Translations under genes and position numbers: made by a program
NCBI GenBank assembly: GCA_001872625.1
Contig: MNXP01000076.1
Coordinates: forward strand, 1 to 64,000
Reading direction: 5' to 3'
Source of the DNA: Bacteroidetes bacterium CG2_30_33_31
GTDB lineage: Bacteria; Bacteroidota; Bacteroidia; Bacteroidales; UBA1556
DNA length: 64,000 nt
Shown: positions 54,949 through 63,919 of the stretch, in pieces
How the letters are laid out: the number at the start of each line of letters is the position of its first letter
Position numbering within the stretch: the first letter of the stretch is position 1
Notes under the pieces: model-generated
The model's database searches: none
What the model was told of the DNA's origin: nothing
What the model saw: only the letters and a program-made list of their open reading frames with translations

Positions 54949-57900
54949 TTAAAAATTAAACATTAAACCAAGTCTTATCCTTCTGGGCACACTATAATTG
55001 TATGGGTCATTAACTCTTACCGAATACAAATCGCTGAAGGATTGTGGGTCAACATTAGACATTATTTGTGCTTGATATTCAGCGGCAGTTAGATATCCAT
55101 CGTCGTTTGGATTGCCAGTGTAGCGATAAACATCCATAATATTTTGGGTATTTAAGACATTGAGCACGAGTAAATATACATTCAAATAATGTGGATTTTT
55201 GGCAGCAACTTTTCTTTTGAGGTAGAAATCTCTGTCGATACGCATGTCAGCGCGGAATTGCCATGGCAATCTGGAACCATTGATAGAGCCTTCTAAAACA
55301 GCGGAGCCTCCGCCTAAAATTGCTGAGGTAACGTTGCTTTGGCGGCTGTAAGGCAGTCCGCTGCCACCGTTTAAAGTTAGGTTTACGCCAGTATTTTCAA
55401 AAAGTCTTATGACTTTAACTGTTTCGGTACCTTTTATTCTTTTTGTGATTGTTGGTCCATCATATTTTTTGCCTCTGCCATAGCGATAGTCTAAAATTAA
55501 ACTTGTGGAATGGTTTCTATCTTGACTAATTGGGCTTAAATTACGTAAGTTGGGTTGTCCTGAGGAAACCAAATTAAGTCCAGAAGTAGCACTTGAACCA
55601 GTGGCATTAGCATATTGCAAAGTATATGTTAATTTTAGCCATAGATTTTTGGTTTTTCTTAAGTCGTAAGCTACTGTGAGACCTTTGGCTGTTCCAAAGT
55701 CGATGTTATTGTATGATAGATAATGAATTGGATAAGCATCGGTATAACGGAAAGCCTGAATTTGATCACGGAATTCGCGATAGTAAGCAGAGAATTTTAA
55801 AGAAGAAGAGTTGGTAAGTTTCTGTTGAAAACCTAATTCATAATCTGTTGTTCTTTCAGGTTTTAAGTTCGGGTTGTTGATTAATGTATTTCCAATTTGA
55901 TTGATGAAAAAATATGATATAGGATCTAATCTGTTTCCTGAAGTAGGTCTTGAAGTTAACACATCGTAGTGAGCAAAAAACAAAGCTTCATCAGAAATTG
56001 GAAAAGAGAAGGAGATACGGGGCATAAAAGTAGTTTGAGGATTATAATCAACAAAAGCTGCCGAGGAGAGTCCTTCTTTATTGGGATCTACCAAATAAGG
56101 TGCAATACCATTTGAAGTTTCTAAAACTGTTGGGTCAGAGATTTCAGCTCCTTGAGCGTTGTACCAAGTAAGTCCATTACGATAACCAACAATTGCTGAT
56201 GGATTGAAAAGGTCATTAACATATACTACATAATTATCGCCCATATTTGAAGGATGGGAGCCTAAATTGCTAACTTCTTTTACCGTTTTTGCTTCGGAAA
56301 GAAGGTATGGGTCTTTTAGAACTTTTTGATTTGCATCGAATCTATCCATACGCAAGCCAATAGTAAAAATAAGATCTTTAAATGCAAATTGGTCTTGTAA
56401 ATATCCTGCCATATAAATTGGCTCATAAGCTCCAACGGTTCTGGTAAAATTGCCATTGGCATCTTGTTTAGTAAAGAAATCTTCGAAGGATGGTTTTCCT
56501 GTTAGTTTTTTCCCAGTATGGTCGTAACCATAATAACTTACGTATGAATTTCCGCTATTTAGAAGCTCATCGGCACTGAACATATCTACAGAGAATGTCT
56601 TTGGATCGTAGCTGTCTAAATCAATCCAATCTGTACCATTTACATCATAACCTAATTTGCTTCTAAGATTTTTGTCGAAATATGCCTGAGTATTAGCATC
56701 AAAAAGTCTATTGTAGTTTATAGTATCTTGAAATATGCCTGTTGCATCATAAACAGGAATTGGGTTTGCAAGGTCGAGCTGAGTAATATGACGATTTACA
56801 AGACCTCTCATCAAAGTCCATAATCCAGCAGGGTTTACAGAATAAGCATTTTCAACTCTTTGCTCATATTGAATTCCGAATTGAATAGCATGGTCGCCAA
56901 TATCGGCTGAACCGCTGGCATTAAATCCAATTCTTGAGTTATCAACTTTAGAATAACCGTTATAAGGTGTTCCAGTATTTGCCCATAAGCCATAAACCGA
57001 TGCAGGAAGTTGTCCATTTAGAAGGGCACCACCACTTTGTACCGTGAGTAAATTTCTATAAAATCCGGAGTTCAAATCGTATAAATTATAGTACTGGTCT
57101 GTATAATTTGAAAGATTAGGATTTATTTCGCTTCTCTCAAAATCGAAAAGTGTATCTCTAAAACCATTGTGAATCATAACGTTGGTGTAGCCTAAAACGG
57201 TATCACTACCTAATTCATAGGAATTAATGCTATAAGTTTTGAATTTTCCCACATAGCCATATCCGAAAAGGTTATCACCGAGGTAGGCATTTTGAGTTGT
57301 TTGATTGAATTTTGAATAATCGGCCTGTATGCTGTAATATACATTTTTTATTAGCGAACGGCTATCTTTGGCTGTTGGAAATCGTTGAGTAAATTTTCCA
57401 TACACGCGCCAAGTCAGATTGTTATATATACCATTATTTTCATAATTGTACAAGGTATTTGCTAAATTCCAATTTTTGCCGCTATTATAATTCACTGAAC
57501 CTCCAAAAGTTAAGTTGGTATAGTCAGTAGTTCTAACATCGAGTTTTCCAGAAATATTAACGCCAACGGCATCTGAATTGATTCTGGTATGTACATTTTC
57601 CAAATCGCTCATGTGAATAAATTCAGAATTTGGATATGAGCCAAAACCTGTTCCTGAAGGACGAACAGGATTGCTTCTTAACATTCCTAATGTTTGGTCA
57701 TTAACCTTGTAAGTTCCTATTGATGCAGGATTTCCATCGCGATTGTAGCTGCCTTCACCTGAGATAAAAAATCCAAGAAGTGAAGTATTTTTTGTTGTAT
57801 CTTTTCCTTTGATAAGAGGTCCTTGAATATTAAATCCAAGAAGGCTATAACCATAACCATCGAGCAATTCTGAGGTAATTCCCTCAAATCCAGCACTAAA

Positions 57901-58587
57901 ATCTCTTGAAGGGCCTTTTGTTGTGATATTTACAATACCACCAGTAAAGTCTCCATACATTGCAGGTGTTCCACCAGTGATAACGGATACCTGATCGATA
58001 GCCGACTGTGGAATGCTTGCTGAACCAATTACTCGGACCCCATCGATATAAGTAGCAGTACCACCTGAACGACCGCCACGAATACCACCCATATTTCCAT
58101 TTTCATCGGAGAAAACTCCACCAACAGTCACAGCCACAGAAGTTGCAGAACGACCAGCCATTTTGCTAATTTCTTCAGAAGTCATGGTGCCTCCAGTAGA
58201 TGTTTGGTCTTTATCGATAAGAGGAACTTTATATTCTACTACTTCAAAAGTATTTAAGGTAGTAGTTGTTGATTCTAAATCTACATCTAAAAACATAATT
58301 TTGTTGGCGTTTATAACTACGCCTCTAACCATAAGGTTTTTATATCCCACAAAACTGGCTTTAATATCATATTTTCCTGGAGGAATAGGTTTGATATTGT
58401 AATTTCCGTCAAAGTCAGTTGTTGCTCCGTTGACAATTTTGCCTCCTAATTCAACTACTACATTTGCAAAAGGAATTGGCTCTTTTGTTTCTTTATCTAT
58501 TACTTTCCCTTTTAAAGAGCCCGACTGGGCAAAGGTATAAAAGGAAAACATCATTACGATTGCTGATAATAGTAACTTTCGAATCAT
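54949..58587 (-). CDS. TonB-dependent receptor with carboxypeptidase-regulatory-like domain
   Basis: This 1,212-residue outer-membrane receptor has a signal peptide (ending FAQS). A CarboxypepD_reg-like domain follows ('GSLKGKVIDKETKEPIPFAN', 'DGNYNIKPIPPGKYDIKASF'), then a plug domain near residues 120-235 ('ATSVAVTVGGVFSDENGNMG', 'GGIRGGRSGGTATYIDGVRV', 'VITGGTPAMYGDFTGGIVNI') and a barrel ending in 'RRIRLGLMFNF' with the usual terminal Phe. It lacks the SusC 'DG' signature set and no SusD gene follows, so a SusCD glycan system is unlikely. It heads a three-gene operon. Confidence 0.93.
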   Translation of the reverse strand: MIRKLLLSAIVMMFSFYTFAQSGSLKGKVIDKETKEPIPFANVVVELGGKIVNGATTDFDGNYNIKPIPPGKYDIKASFVGYKNLMVRGVVINANKIMFLDVDLESTTTTLNTFEVVEYKVPLIDKDQTSTGGTMTSEEISKMAGRSATSVAVTVGGVFSDENGNMGGIRGGRSGGTATYIDGVRVIGSASIPQSAIDQVSVITGGTPAMYGDFTGGIVNITTKGPSRDFSAGFEGITSELLDGYGYSLLGFNIQGPLIKGKDTTKNTSLLGFFISGEGSYNRDGNPASIGTYKVNDQTLGMLRSNPVRPSGTGFGSYPNSEFIHMSDLENVHTRINSDAVGVNISGKLDVRTTDYTNLTFGGSVNYNSGKNWNLANTLYNYENNGIYNNLTWRVYGKFTQRFPTAKDSRSLIKNVYYSIQADYSKFNQTTQNAYLGDNLFGYGYVGKFKTYSINSYELGSDTVLGYTNVMIHNGFRDTLFDFERSEINPNLSNYTDQYYNLYDLNSGFYRNLLTVQSGGALLNGQLPASVYGLWANTGTPYNGYSKVDNSRIGFNASGSADIGDHAIQFGIQYEQRVENAYSVNPAGLWTLMRGLVNRHITQLDLANPIPVYDATGIFQDTINYNRLFDANTQAYFDKNLRSKLGYDVNGTDWIDLDSYDPKTFSVDMFSADELLNSGNSYVSYYGYDHTGKKLTGKPSFEDFFTKQDANGNFTRTVGAYEPIYMAGYLQDQFAFKDLIFTIGLRMDRFDANQKVLKDPYLLSEAKTVKEVSNLGSHPSNMGDNYVVYVNDLFNPSAIVGYRNGLTWYNAQGAEISDPTVLETSNGIAPYLVDPNKEGLSSAAFVDYNPQTTFMPRISFSFPISDEALFFAHYDVLTSRPTSGNRLDPISYFFINQIGNTLINNPNLKPERTTDYELGFQQKLTNSSSLKFSAYYREFRDQIQAFRYTDAYPIHYLSYNNIDFGTAKGLTVAYDLRKTKNLWLKLTYTLQYANATGSSATSGLNLVSSGQPNLRNLSPISQDRNHSTSLILDYRYGRGKKYDGPTITKRIKGTETVKVIRLFENTGVNLTLNGGSGLPYSRQSNVTSAILGGGSAVLEGSINGSRLPWQFRADMRIDRDFYLKRKVAAKNPHYLNVYLLVLNVLNTQNIMDVYRYTGNPNDDGYLTAAEYQAQIMSNVDPQSFSDLYSVRVNDPYNYSVPRRIRLGLMFNF

Positions 58588-58630
58588 ACTTGTATTTTTA
58601 ATGTTATTTATTTCCCATGCTAAAAGTCGC

Positions 58631-58638
58631 CAAAGTTA
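58631..58638 (-). promoter_or_regulatory. TAnnTTTG -7 element for the TonB receptor operon
   Basis: The minus strand reads TAACTTTG, 43 bp before the ATG at 58587. Confidence 0.5.
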
Positions 58639-58692
58639 AAAAAAAACCACAATGGCAATACAAAAATTGAAAAGATTGAATATTTAGAATCA

Positions 58693-59175
58693 TTAAGCAT
58701 AAGGTCTATTTAGAATGGCGCTATAAATAATGGCTTTTTCGAAGTCAAAATCCTCAGCAATATTTTTATCGTCGTTGGCATGAAGCGCTAAATACTTTAA
58801 TTTTTTTTCTTCATTGCGGGCGTGATTACCTAAAACATATTCGTCCTCAACACTATGCAATGAATTATCTGTTTTAGGATTATAATAATCTATGGGCTCG
58901 CTTTGAGGTATTATTTCTTCTACTTTTGAATAATCGTCTTCAACAGTGTTAAAGGCAGATTCCTGAAAATCAGCAAATGGAGATTTTTTTTGTACCGTTG
59001 GCTCAAAAAACTGACTTAATATTTCCTCGAAATTTTGCTGTGGCTCTGAGGTAACTTCATCAGCTTCTATGGTTTCATTTTTTTTCAACTGCTTGCGCAA
59101 ATTTTCTTGGTTTTTGTTATACATCTTAAATCCAAGCCAAATAATTCCTATCAGTATGGGTAAAAATTCTTTCAT
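58693..59175 (-). CDS. Hypothetical membrane-anchored protein
   Basis: I start it at 59175 (MKEFLPILIGIIWLGF), giving 160 residues. Longer starts at 59220 or 59205 would lie at the predicted transcription start. It has one N-terminal helix, a charged linker rich in Glu and Lys, and a C-terminal motif 'FDFEKAIIYSAILNRPYA' that is likely conserved, since similar endings occur in other Bacteroidota membrane proteins of this size. The role is unknown; it is a single gene. Confidence 0.7.
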   Translation of the reverse strand: MKEFLPILIGIIWLGFKMYNKNQENLRKQLKKNETIEADEVTSEPQQNFEEILSQFFEPTVQKKSPFADFQESAFNTVEDDYSKVEEIIPQSEPIDYYNPKTDNSLHSVEDEYVLGNHARNEEKKLKYLALHANDDKNIAEDFDFEKAIIYSAILNRPYA

Positions 59176-59217
59176 CTTTATGTAATTTATTGTTATTTGC
59201 CTATTCATAGCAAAGTT

Positions 59218-59225
59218 CAAAAGTA
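59218..59225 (-). promoter_or_regulatory. TAnnTTTG -7 element, decides the downstream start
   Basis: The minus strand reads TACTTTTG. The ATG at 59220 lies within it, so a later ATG (59175) must be used. Confidence 0.5.
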
Positions 59226-59325
59226 CAAATTAATTTCTTAGATCTGAAATATTATATCAGCCATCGGGCATAAAAAATCAGATTAAGGAATTTTAAAGCT
59301 TGCAACCGACAATATTTTCTTTTTT

Positions 59326-60087
59326 TTACAACATTCCGAGGGCTTCCATAAGCACTTCTCTTTTTCTTCGCGACACAGGAATCTGCTCGCCATTGGTCAT
59401 GATAAGATAGCCTCCACCAGATTTTACATAGGTTTTTATATAATCTACGTTAGCTAAATGTGTTTTATGAACTCTTACAAAAGTATGGTTCGAGAGCATT
59501 TTGTCAACTTCTTTAAGAGTTTTGGATATCATGATAAGCTTGCGCCCTTCAACAAAAATTCTTGTATAGTAGTCATCGGCTTCGCAGCGGATTATCTTTT
59601 TTATTTCTATTATGTGCATTCCTTCAGCAGTGGAAAACACTATCTTTTGCATAGATTCGGGATTAAAATTGTTGTTAACCAGCACATTGAGTTGCTTTAC
59701 TTGGCTTATGTTAGAAGTATTTATAGCGTTTTCGGCTTTGTTAACTGCAGTTTGAAGCTCCTCAATATCAATAGGTTTTAAAAGATAATCTAAGGCAGAA
59801 TATTTTATAGCTTTTATTGCAAATTGGTCGTAAGCGGTAGTAAAAATTATTTGGAAATCTTTTAATTCAATTTGCTTAAGTAGGTCGAAACCAGTGCCAT
59901 CATTCATTTTAATATCCAGAAAAATTAAATTTGGTGATAGGTTTTTAATCAATTCCACACCAGAACTTACGCCGCCAGCCTCGCCTATAATGTTTAAATC
60001 GCAATAGCGATTCAACATTGTCTTTAAAGTTCTACGCGAATTAGGTTCGTCATCAATAATTACTGCTCTCAGAATATTTTCTTCCAT
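59326..60087 (-). CDS. LytTR-family response regulator
   Basis: This 253-residue regulator has a receiver domain with the acidic pair Asp12-Asp13, the phospho-acceptor Asp58 in 'NLIFLDIKMNDGTGFDLLKQ', a Thr in 'IIFTTAYDQFAIKAIKYSAL' and Lys in 'DYLLKPIDIEEL'. A LytTR DNA-binding domain follows ('IIRCEADDYYTRIFVEGRKL', 'FVRVHKTHLANVDYIKTYVK', 'IPVSRRKREVLMEAL'). It should be phosphorylated by the kinase encoded 25 bp upstream and bind direct repeats in target promoters. Confidence 0.96.
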   Translation of the reverse strand: MEENILRAVIIDDEPNSRRTLKTMLNRYCDLNIIGEAGGVSSGVELIKNLSPNLIFLDIKMNDGTGFDLLKQIELKDFQIIFTTAYDQFAIKAIKYSALDYLLKPIDIEELQTAVNKAENAINTSNISQVKQLNVLVNNNFNPESMQKIVFSTAEGMHIIEIKKIIRCEADDYYTRIFVEGRKLIMISKTLKEVDKMLSNHTFVRVHKTHLANVDYIKTYVKSGGGYLIMTNGEQIPVSRRKREVLMEALGML

Positions 60088-60112
60088 GATTTTATAGCTT
60101 TATATTAAAATT

Positions 60113-63100
60113 CTAATCATCATCAATATTAGTAAATTGTATCAAGATTTCAACCTTTGTGCCCAAAGAGTTATTTTGCTCATCTTTCAAATCTGTAACT
60201 TTCAAGCTCGATTTATCAGAAAACTGAGTGTTGATAAGCTCCAAACGTTTTTGAGTTATTAAAATTCCACTAGGTCGATGCAATTTATCTTGCTGATTTT
60301 CCTGATAATAATTTCTTCCAACGCCATTGTCTTCAATATTCACTTTGATAAAATTTTTTTCCTGAGAGATTGAAATCTGAAGTTTGCCTCTTCTCTCTTT
60401 CAAAGGCAGGAGCCCATGAATCACAGCGTTTTCAACAAAAGGTTGAATTATCATTGGCGGAATTCCTATAAATTCTTTTTCTATGTTTTCATCAACATTT
60501 ATCACAAAATCGAAACCTTCTTGATGTCTCAAATTTTCCAATTCGAGATAAGATTGCAAAAGATATATTTCGCTCTCCAAAGAAATATTACTTTCTCTTG
60601 AATTAATCAACAAAAGTCGCATTAATTTAGAAAATTTCGACAAATAAGAAATTGATTTGTCAACATCATTTTGCAAAATAAAACTTTGGATAGAATTGAG
60701 AGTATTGAAAATAAAATGAGGATTCATTTGAAGCTTAAGCGTTTGACTTTCAAGTTCTAAGAGTTGTTTTTCTGATTCATGTTCAAAGTTTATTCTTTTT
60801 ATCCTATTGCGAATAAGCATAAATAAAATTGCTGCAATAACAAGAAGTGCGGCGATTTTTAACCACAAAAGATTATACCAAGCATCCTTAATAATGATTT
60901 TATATTTACTGTCGCTGGTCCAAACTCCCAAAGAATTAAGTCCTTTCACCTGCAAAGTGTAAGTGCCTGGAGGTAACTTATAAAAATTTATTAAAGGGTC
61001 ATCTGAGTTAGCGGTTTTCCATTCGTTGTTCACTCCTTCAAGTTTATATTGATAAATATCTTTGTTTGGATTTTTATAATCGAGAAGTGAGAATCTTATA
61101 GAAAAGGAGTTTTGATTATAATTCAGGCGAATAGTTTCCTTGGGCAAAACATAATAAATTGTTGTACCATTATTTACAGAAAATTCGGAAATTAGCATTT
61201 TTAAATTGTTAGATGCTATCTGTATATCTTTAGGTTTCAACACATTAAAACCAAACATTCCTCCAAAATAAATATTGCCAAAATTATCTTTTAAGGCAGC
61301 GCCAAAATTAAATTCGTTGCTCTGAAGCCCATCGCTAACGGTGTAATTTGTGAAGACTTTATTTTTAAGGTTGAAAGATGAAATACCACAATTTGTGCTT
61401 AGCCAAAGATTTCCAAAATTGTCGTCAATTATATCATAAACAATATTATTGGATAAGCCCTCTTTGGTTGTAAAGCTTGTTATCTCGTTGGTTTTATGGT
61501 TTATATAATTTAGTCCACCGCCGATAGTGCCTATCCAATAATCCATTGAATTATCTTGATAAATGGCAAATATTTTATTCGTATTCAAGCTTTTTTTATT
61601 CGCAGAATGGTGTTTATATATTATAGATTTATAAGTTTTAGTGTCAAATTTATTCAATCCATCAAAAGTTGAAAGCCATAAAAAACCTTGCTTATCGAAA
61701 TATACATTGTAAATCACATTGTTGCTTATGGAAGTGGAATCCATAGGATTATGTTTGAAAACGATGGTTTTTCCTGAGGTAAGATTTGTCATTTGAAGCC
61801 CGTTATGCGTAGCCATCCAAAGGTTTTTGTGTTTATCCTCTACAATTTTCCACACAGTAGCATCCGCCACAAAATGTGAATTTTTGGCTTCGGGCAGATA
61901 AACCTCTATGCGGCCATTTTCGGGAAAATATTTATTTAGACCTTGCTGAAAAGTTCCTATCCAAAAATGTCCCTCTGAATCTTTGAATATCGAGCGTATA
62001 TTGTTGGACGAAAAACGGTAGCCAATTTTGCCTCTGCTTGTCAAATGAGTCATTTTATGGCTTGTTTTATTGTATATATCTATGCCTTTTTGTGTTCCTA
62101 TCCATAATTTGTCGCCATCATTGTAGAAAGACCAAATCTGGTTGTCGCTTAAGCCATTGCCTTTGTTAGATTTTTGAAATCCCTCAAAAATATTCTTGTC
62201 GGATACGAGTTTAAAAATTCCACTCCAAGCGGAACCCAGCCACACTGTTCCATCGCGGCTTTTTAACAAAGAATAATAATATAATTCTTCACGAATTTCT
62301 TCGGTGAGTCTGTTTCCATTGAGGTTTTCAGCTTTTAGTTTCTCTACAGAATATTTGCTTTTAGCAATATTTCTTAATAAGAAAACCCCTTTTCCAGATG
62401 TTGCCAGCCAAATCAAACTGTCAGAAGCTTTAATCATGGCCATTATTAAATCTGGATTATATGGTAGTGAATTTTTGTCGAGCTTTATCACTTTGTTTAT
62501 CATTTTATTGATATCGAGCCTATTAAGTCCATTTTCTGTACCGATGAGAATTTTACTTTCATCAATTTTCAGTAATGATAATATTGAATTTGAAGAAATT
62601 GTTGGTGTGCGAATGACCTTAATAATTTGAAATGTATTTATGTCAATAATCACCAAACCATCGTTGGTGCCAAGCAAAAGCTGATTCGCAGAAAATTTCA
62701 CTATCGACCTAATTTCCTTGTCGGCAATGTATTTGGTGTTGACAAAAGTTTTCGGGACAAAAAAGCTGTCTTTATTATTTAATTTTAATACCAGTCCTTT
62801 ATGCGTTCCAATCCACAAATATTTGCTGCTGGAGTGTAGTGAATAAATGGTGTCGCTATGATTTTTATAAAATGGTTTTGCAATTTCATTGAAGGATTTT
62901 ATAGCGAAAGTTCTGGTATTTAGTTTGTTGAGGCCACTTTCTGTAGCAATCCATAAAAATCCGTTTTTATCTTCAGCAAGAGCGTTTATTACAGCATTGC
63001 TAATAGATTTTGTGGGATTGTTGATATCAGGGAGAAATATTTTGAAGTTAAGGCCATCAAATCTGTTTAGTCCCGACCAAGTACCAATCCATATAAATCC

Positions 63101-63265
63101 TTTGGAATCTTGAAAAATATTGCGCACAGTATTCTGAGAGAGTCCTTTTTCCACCCTGCTTATTTCAGTGGTAATCTTCTCGTATTTGAAGTTATTTTCT
63201 TGATTATAAGCATATTTTGAAAAAAGCAAGCCAAAAATAAAAGCCAAAAATATTTTATTAATCAT
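60113..63265 (-). CDS. Propeller-type sensor histidine kinase (LytS-like kinase core)
   Basis: I start it at 63265 (MINKIFLAFIFGLLF), which gives a clean signal peptide; the earlier ATG at 63304 adds a non-hydrophobic leader. The 1,050-residue protein has two seven-bladed Reg_prop-type propellers with repeated 'DSKGFIWIGTWSGLNRFD', 'DKNGFLWIATESGLNKL' and 'DNFGNLWLSTNCGISSF' blades over about residues 35-700. A Y_Y_Y domain (about 710-775, 'YKLEGVNNEWKTA') and one membrane helix 'IAALLVIAAILFMLI' follow. The His_kinase core has 'LKLQMNPHFIFNTLNSIQSF' and ATPase box 'IPPMIIQPFVENAVIHGLLP'. It senses a periplasmic signal and passes phosphate to the adjacent LytTR regulator. Confidence 0.93.
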   Translation of the reverse strand: MINKIFLAFIFGLLFSKYAYNQENNFKYEKITTEISRVEKGLSQNTVRNIFQDSKGFIWIGTWSGLNRFDGLNFKIFLPDINNPTKSISNAVINALAEDKNGFLWIATESGLNKLNTRTFAIKSFNEIAKPFYKNHSDTIYSLHSSSKYLWIGTHKGLVLKLNNKDSFFVPKTFVNTKYIADKEIRSIVKFSANQLLLGTNDGLVIIDINTFQIIKVIRTPTISSNSILSLLKIDESKILIGTENGLNRLDINKMINKVIKLDKNSLPYNPDLIMAMIKASDSLIWLATSGKGVFLLRNIAKSKYSVEKLKAENLNGNRLTEEIREELYYYSLLKSRDGTVWLGSAWSGIFKLVSDKNIFEGFQKSNKGNGLSDNQIWSFYNDGDKLWIGTQKGIDIYNKTSHKMTHLTSRGKIGYRFSSNNIRSIFKDSEGHFWIGTFQQGLNKYFPENGRIEVYLPEAKNSHFVADATVWKIVEDKHKNLWMATHNGLQMTNLTSGKTIVFKHNPMDSTSISNNVIYNVYFDKQGFLWLSTFDGLNKFDTKTYKSIIYKHHSANKKSLNTNKIFAIYQDNSMDYWIGTIGGGLNYINHKTNEITSFTTKEGLSNNIVYDIIDDNFGNLWLSTNCGISSFNLKNKVFTNYTVSDGLQSNEFNFGAALKDNFGNIYFGGMFGFNVLKPKDIQIASNNLKMLISEFSVNNGTTIYYVLPKETIRLNYNQNSFSIRFSLLDYKNPNKDIYQYKLEGVNNEWKTANSDDPLINFYKLPPGTYTLQVKGLNSLGVWTSDSKYKIIIKDAWYNLLWLKIAALLVIAAILFMLIRNRIKRINFEHESEKQLLELESQTLKLQMNPHFIFNTLNSIQSFILQNDVDKSISYLSKFSKLMRLLLINSRESNISLESEIYLLQSYLELENLRHQEGFDFVINVDENIEKEFIGIPPMIIQPFVENAVIHGLLPLKERRGKLQISISQEKNFIKVNIEDNGVGRNYYQENQQDKLHRPSGILITQKRLELINTQFSDKSSLKVTDLKDEQNNSLGTKVEILIQFTNIDDD

Positions 63266-63309
63266 ATCCTTTTCAGAATGTTTTGCCACATGAATTTTTC
63301 TCATGAAAT

Positions 63310-63483
63310 TTATTTGTAGCCTTTTTGAATTTCTGCCCTTTTCTTTTTAGCAATGCCACTTCTTTTTTTCTGCATTTCTTTTTTCTCTCTTTTAGGGTTT
63401 AGAATTGATGCACAATCGGTGAAGCCAAGAGTTAAAGCTACAATCAAAAATACTGCTAATAATTTTGAATAGAATGTTCTCAT
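63310..63483 (-). CDS. 57-residue basic lipoprotein
   Basis: This short gene encodes 57 residues starting MRTFYSKLLAVFLIVALTL, with a lipobox cysteine in 'GFTDCAS'. The mature peptide is extremely Lys/Arg-rich ('NPKREKKEMQKKRSGIAKKK'). It resembles the 110-residue lipoprotein upstream in design. It lies 44 bp before the kinase gene, on the same strand. Function is unknown. Confidence 0.7.
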   Translation of the reverse strand: MRTFYSKLLAVFLIVALTLGFTDCASILNPKREKKEMQKKRSGIAKKKRAEIQKGYK

Positions 63484-63545
63484 AATTAATGCTTTGAAAT
63501 CAATCTTTCAAAAATAGCAAATAAATAGTATGTATTAAAAAAAAA

Positions 63546-63878
63546 TTATTCGCGATTTTTTCTTTGAGGAGCATTTTGTGTTTTCTTGCCACCTTTAAAC
63601 CATCGCTTGAGGAAAAATTCGCGCTTATGACTGTTGTATTGCTGAGCTTGTTTGTATTTACGTTTCATTATTTTACGCGTATTTTTATCTTGAATAGAAG
63701 CCTGTCTTTTCACTGCTTCTTCATATTTCTTGGCATTTTCGACATCTTTTTCTCTTTGCTTTTGGCGCAATGCCCTTAAATCTTGTTTTTCTTTATGTAT
63801 TACTTGCCATTTTTTACAGCCATTTCCAAAGGGAATAAATGCGATAAGGACAAAAATAATTATTCTTGATATCTTCAT
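63546..63878 (-). CDS. 110-residue basic lipoprotein
   Basis: This protein has a signal peptide with a lipobox cysteine in 'PFGNGCKKW', followed by a Lys/Arg/Gln-rich, probably helical or coiled-coil region ('EKQDLRALRQKQREKDVENA', 'EEAVKRQASIQDKNTRKIMK'). The end is basic as well ('KRWFKGGKKTQNAPQRKNRE'). No family is recognised. The design is the same as in the 57-residue lipoprotein 62 bp downstream. Such small basic lipoproteins are common near envelope genes in Bacteroidota. Confidence 0.75.
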   Translation of the reverse strand: MKISRIIIFVLIAFIPFGNGCKKWQVIHKEKQDLRALRQKQREKDVENAKKYEEAVKRQASIQDKNTRKIMKRKYKQAQQYNSHKREFFLKRWFKGGKKTQNAPQRKNRE

Positions 63879-63919
63879 GAAATGTAAATATTTGCTCTTT
63901 TAACGAAATCTTTCATCAA

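Noticed and set aside
54949-58587. SusC-type glycan receptor
   Set aside because: No SusD-like lipoprotein gene follows, and the operon partners are a T9SS cargo and a PorV-like protein.
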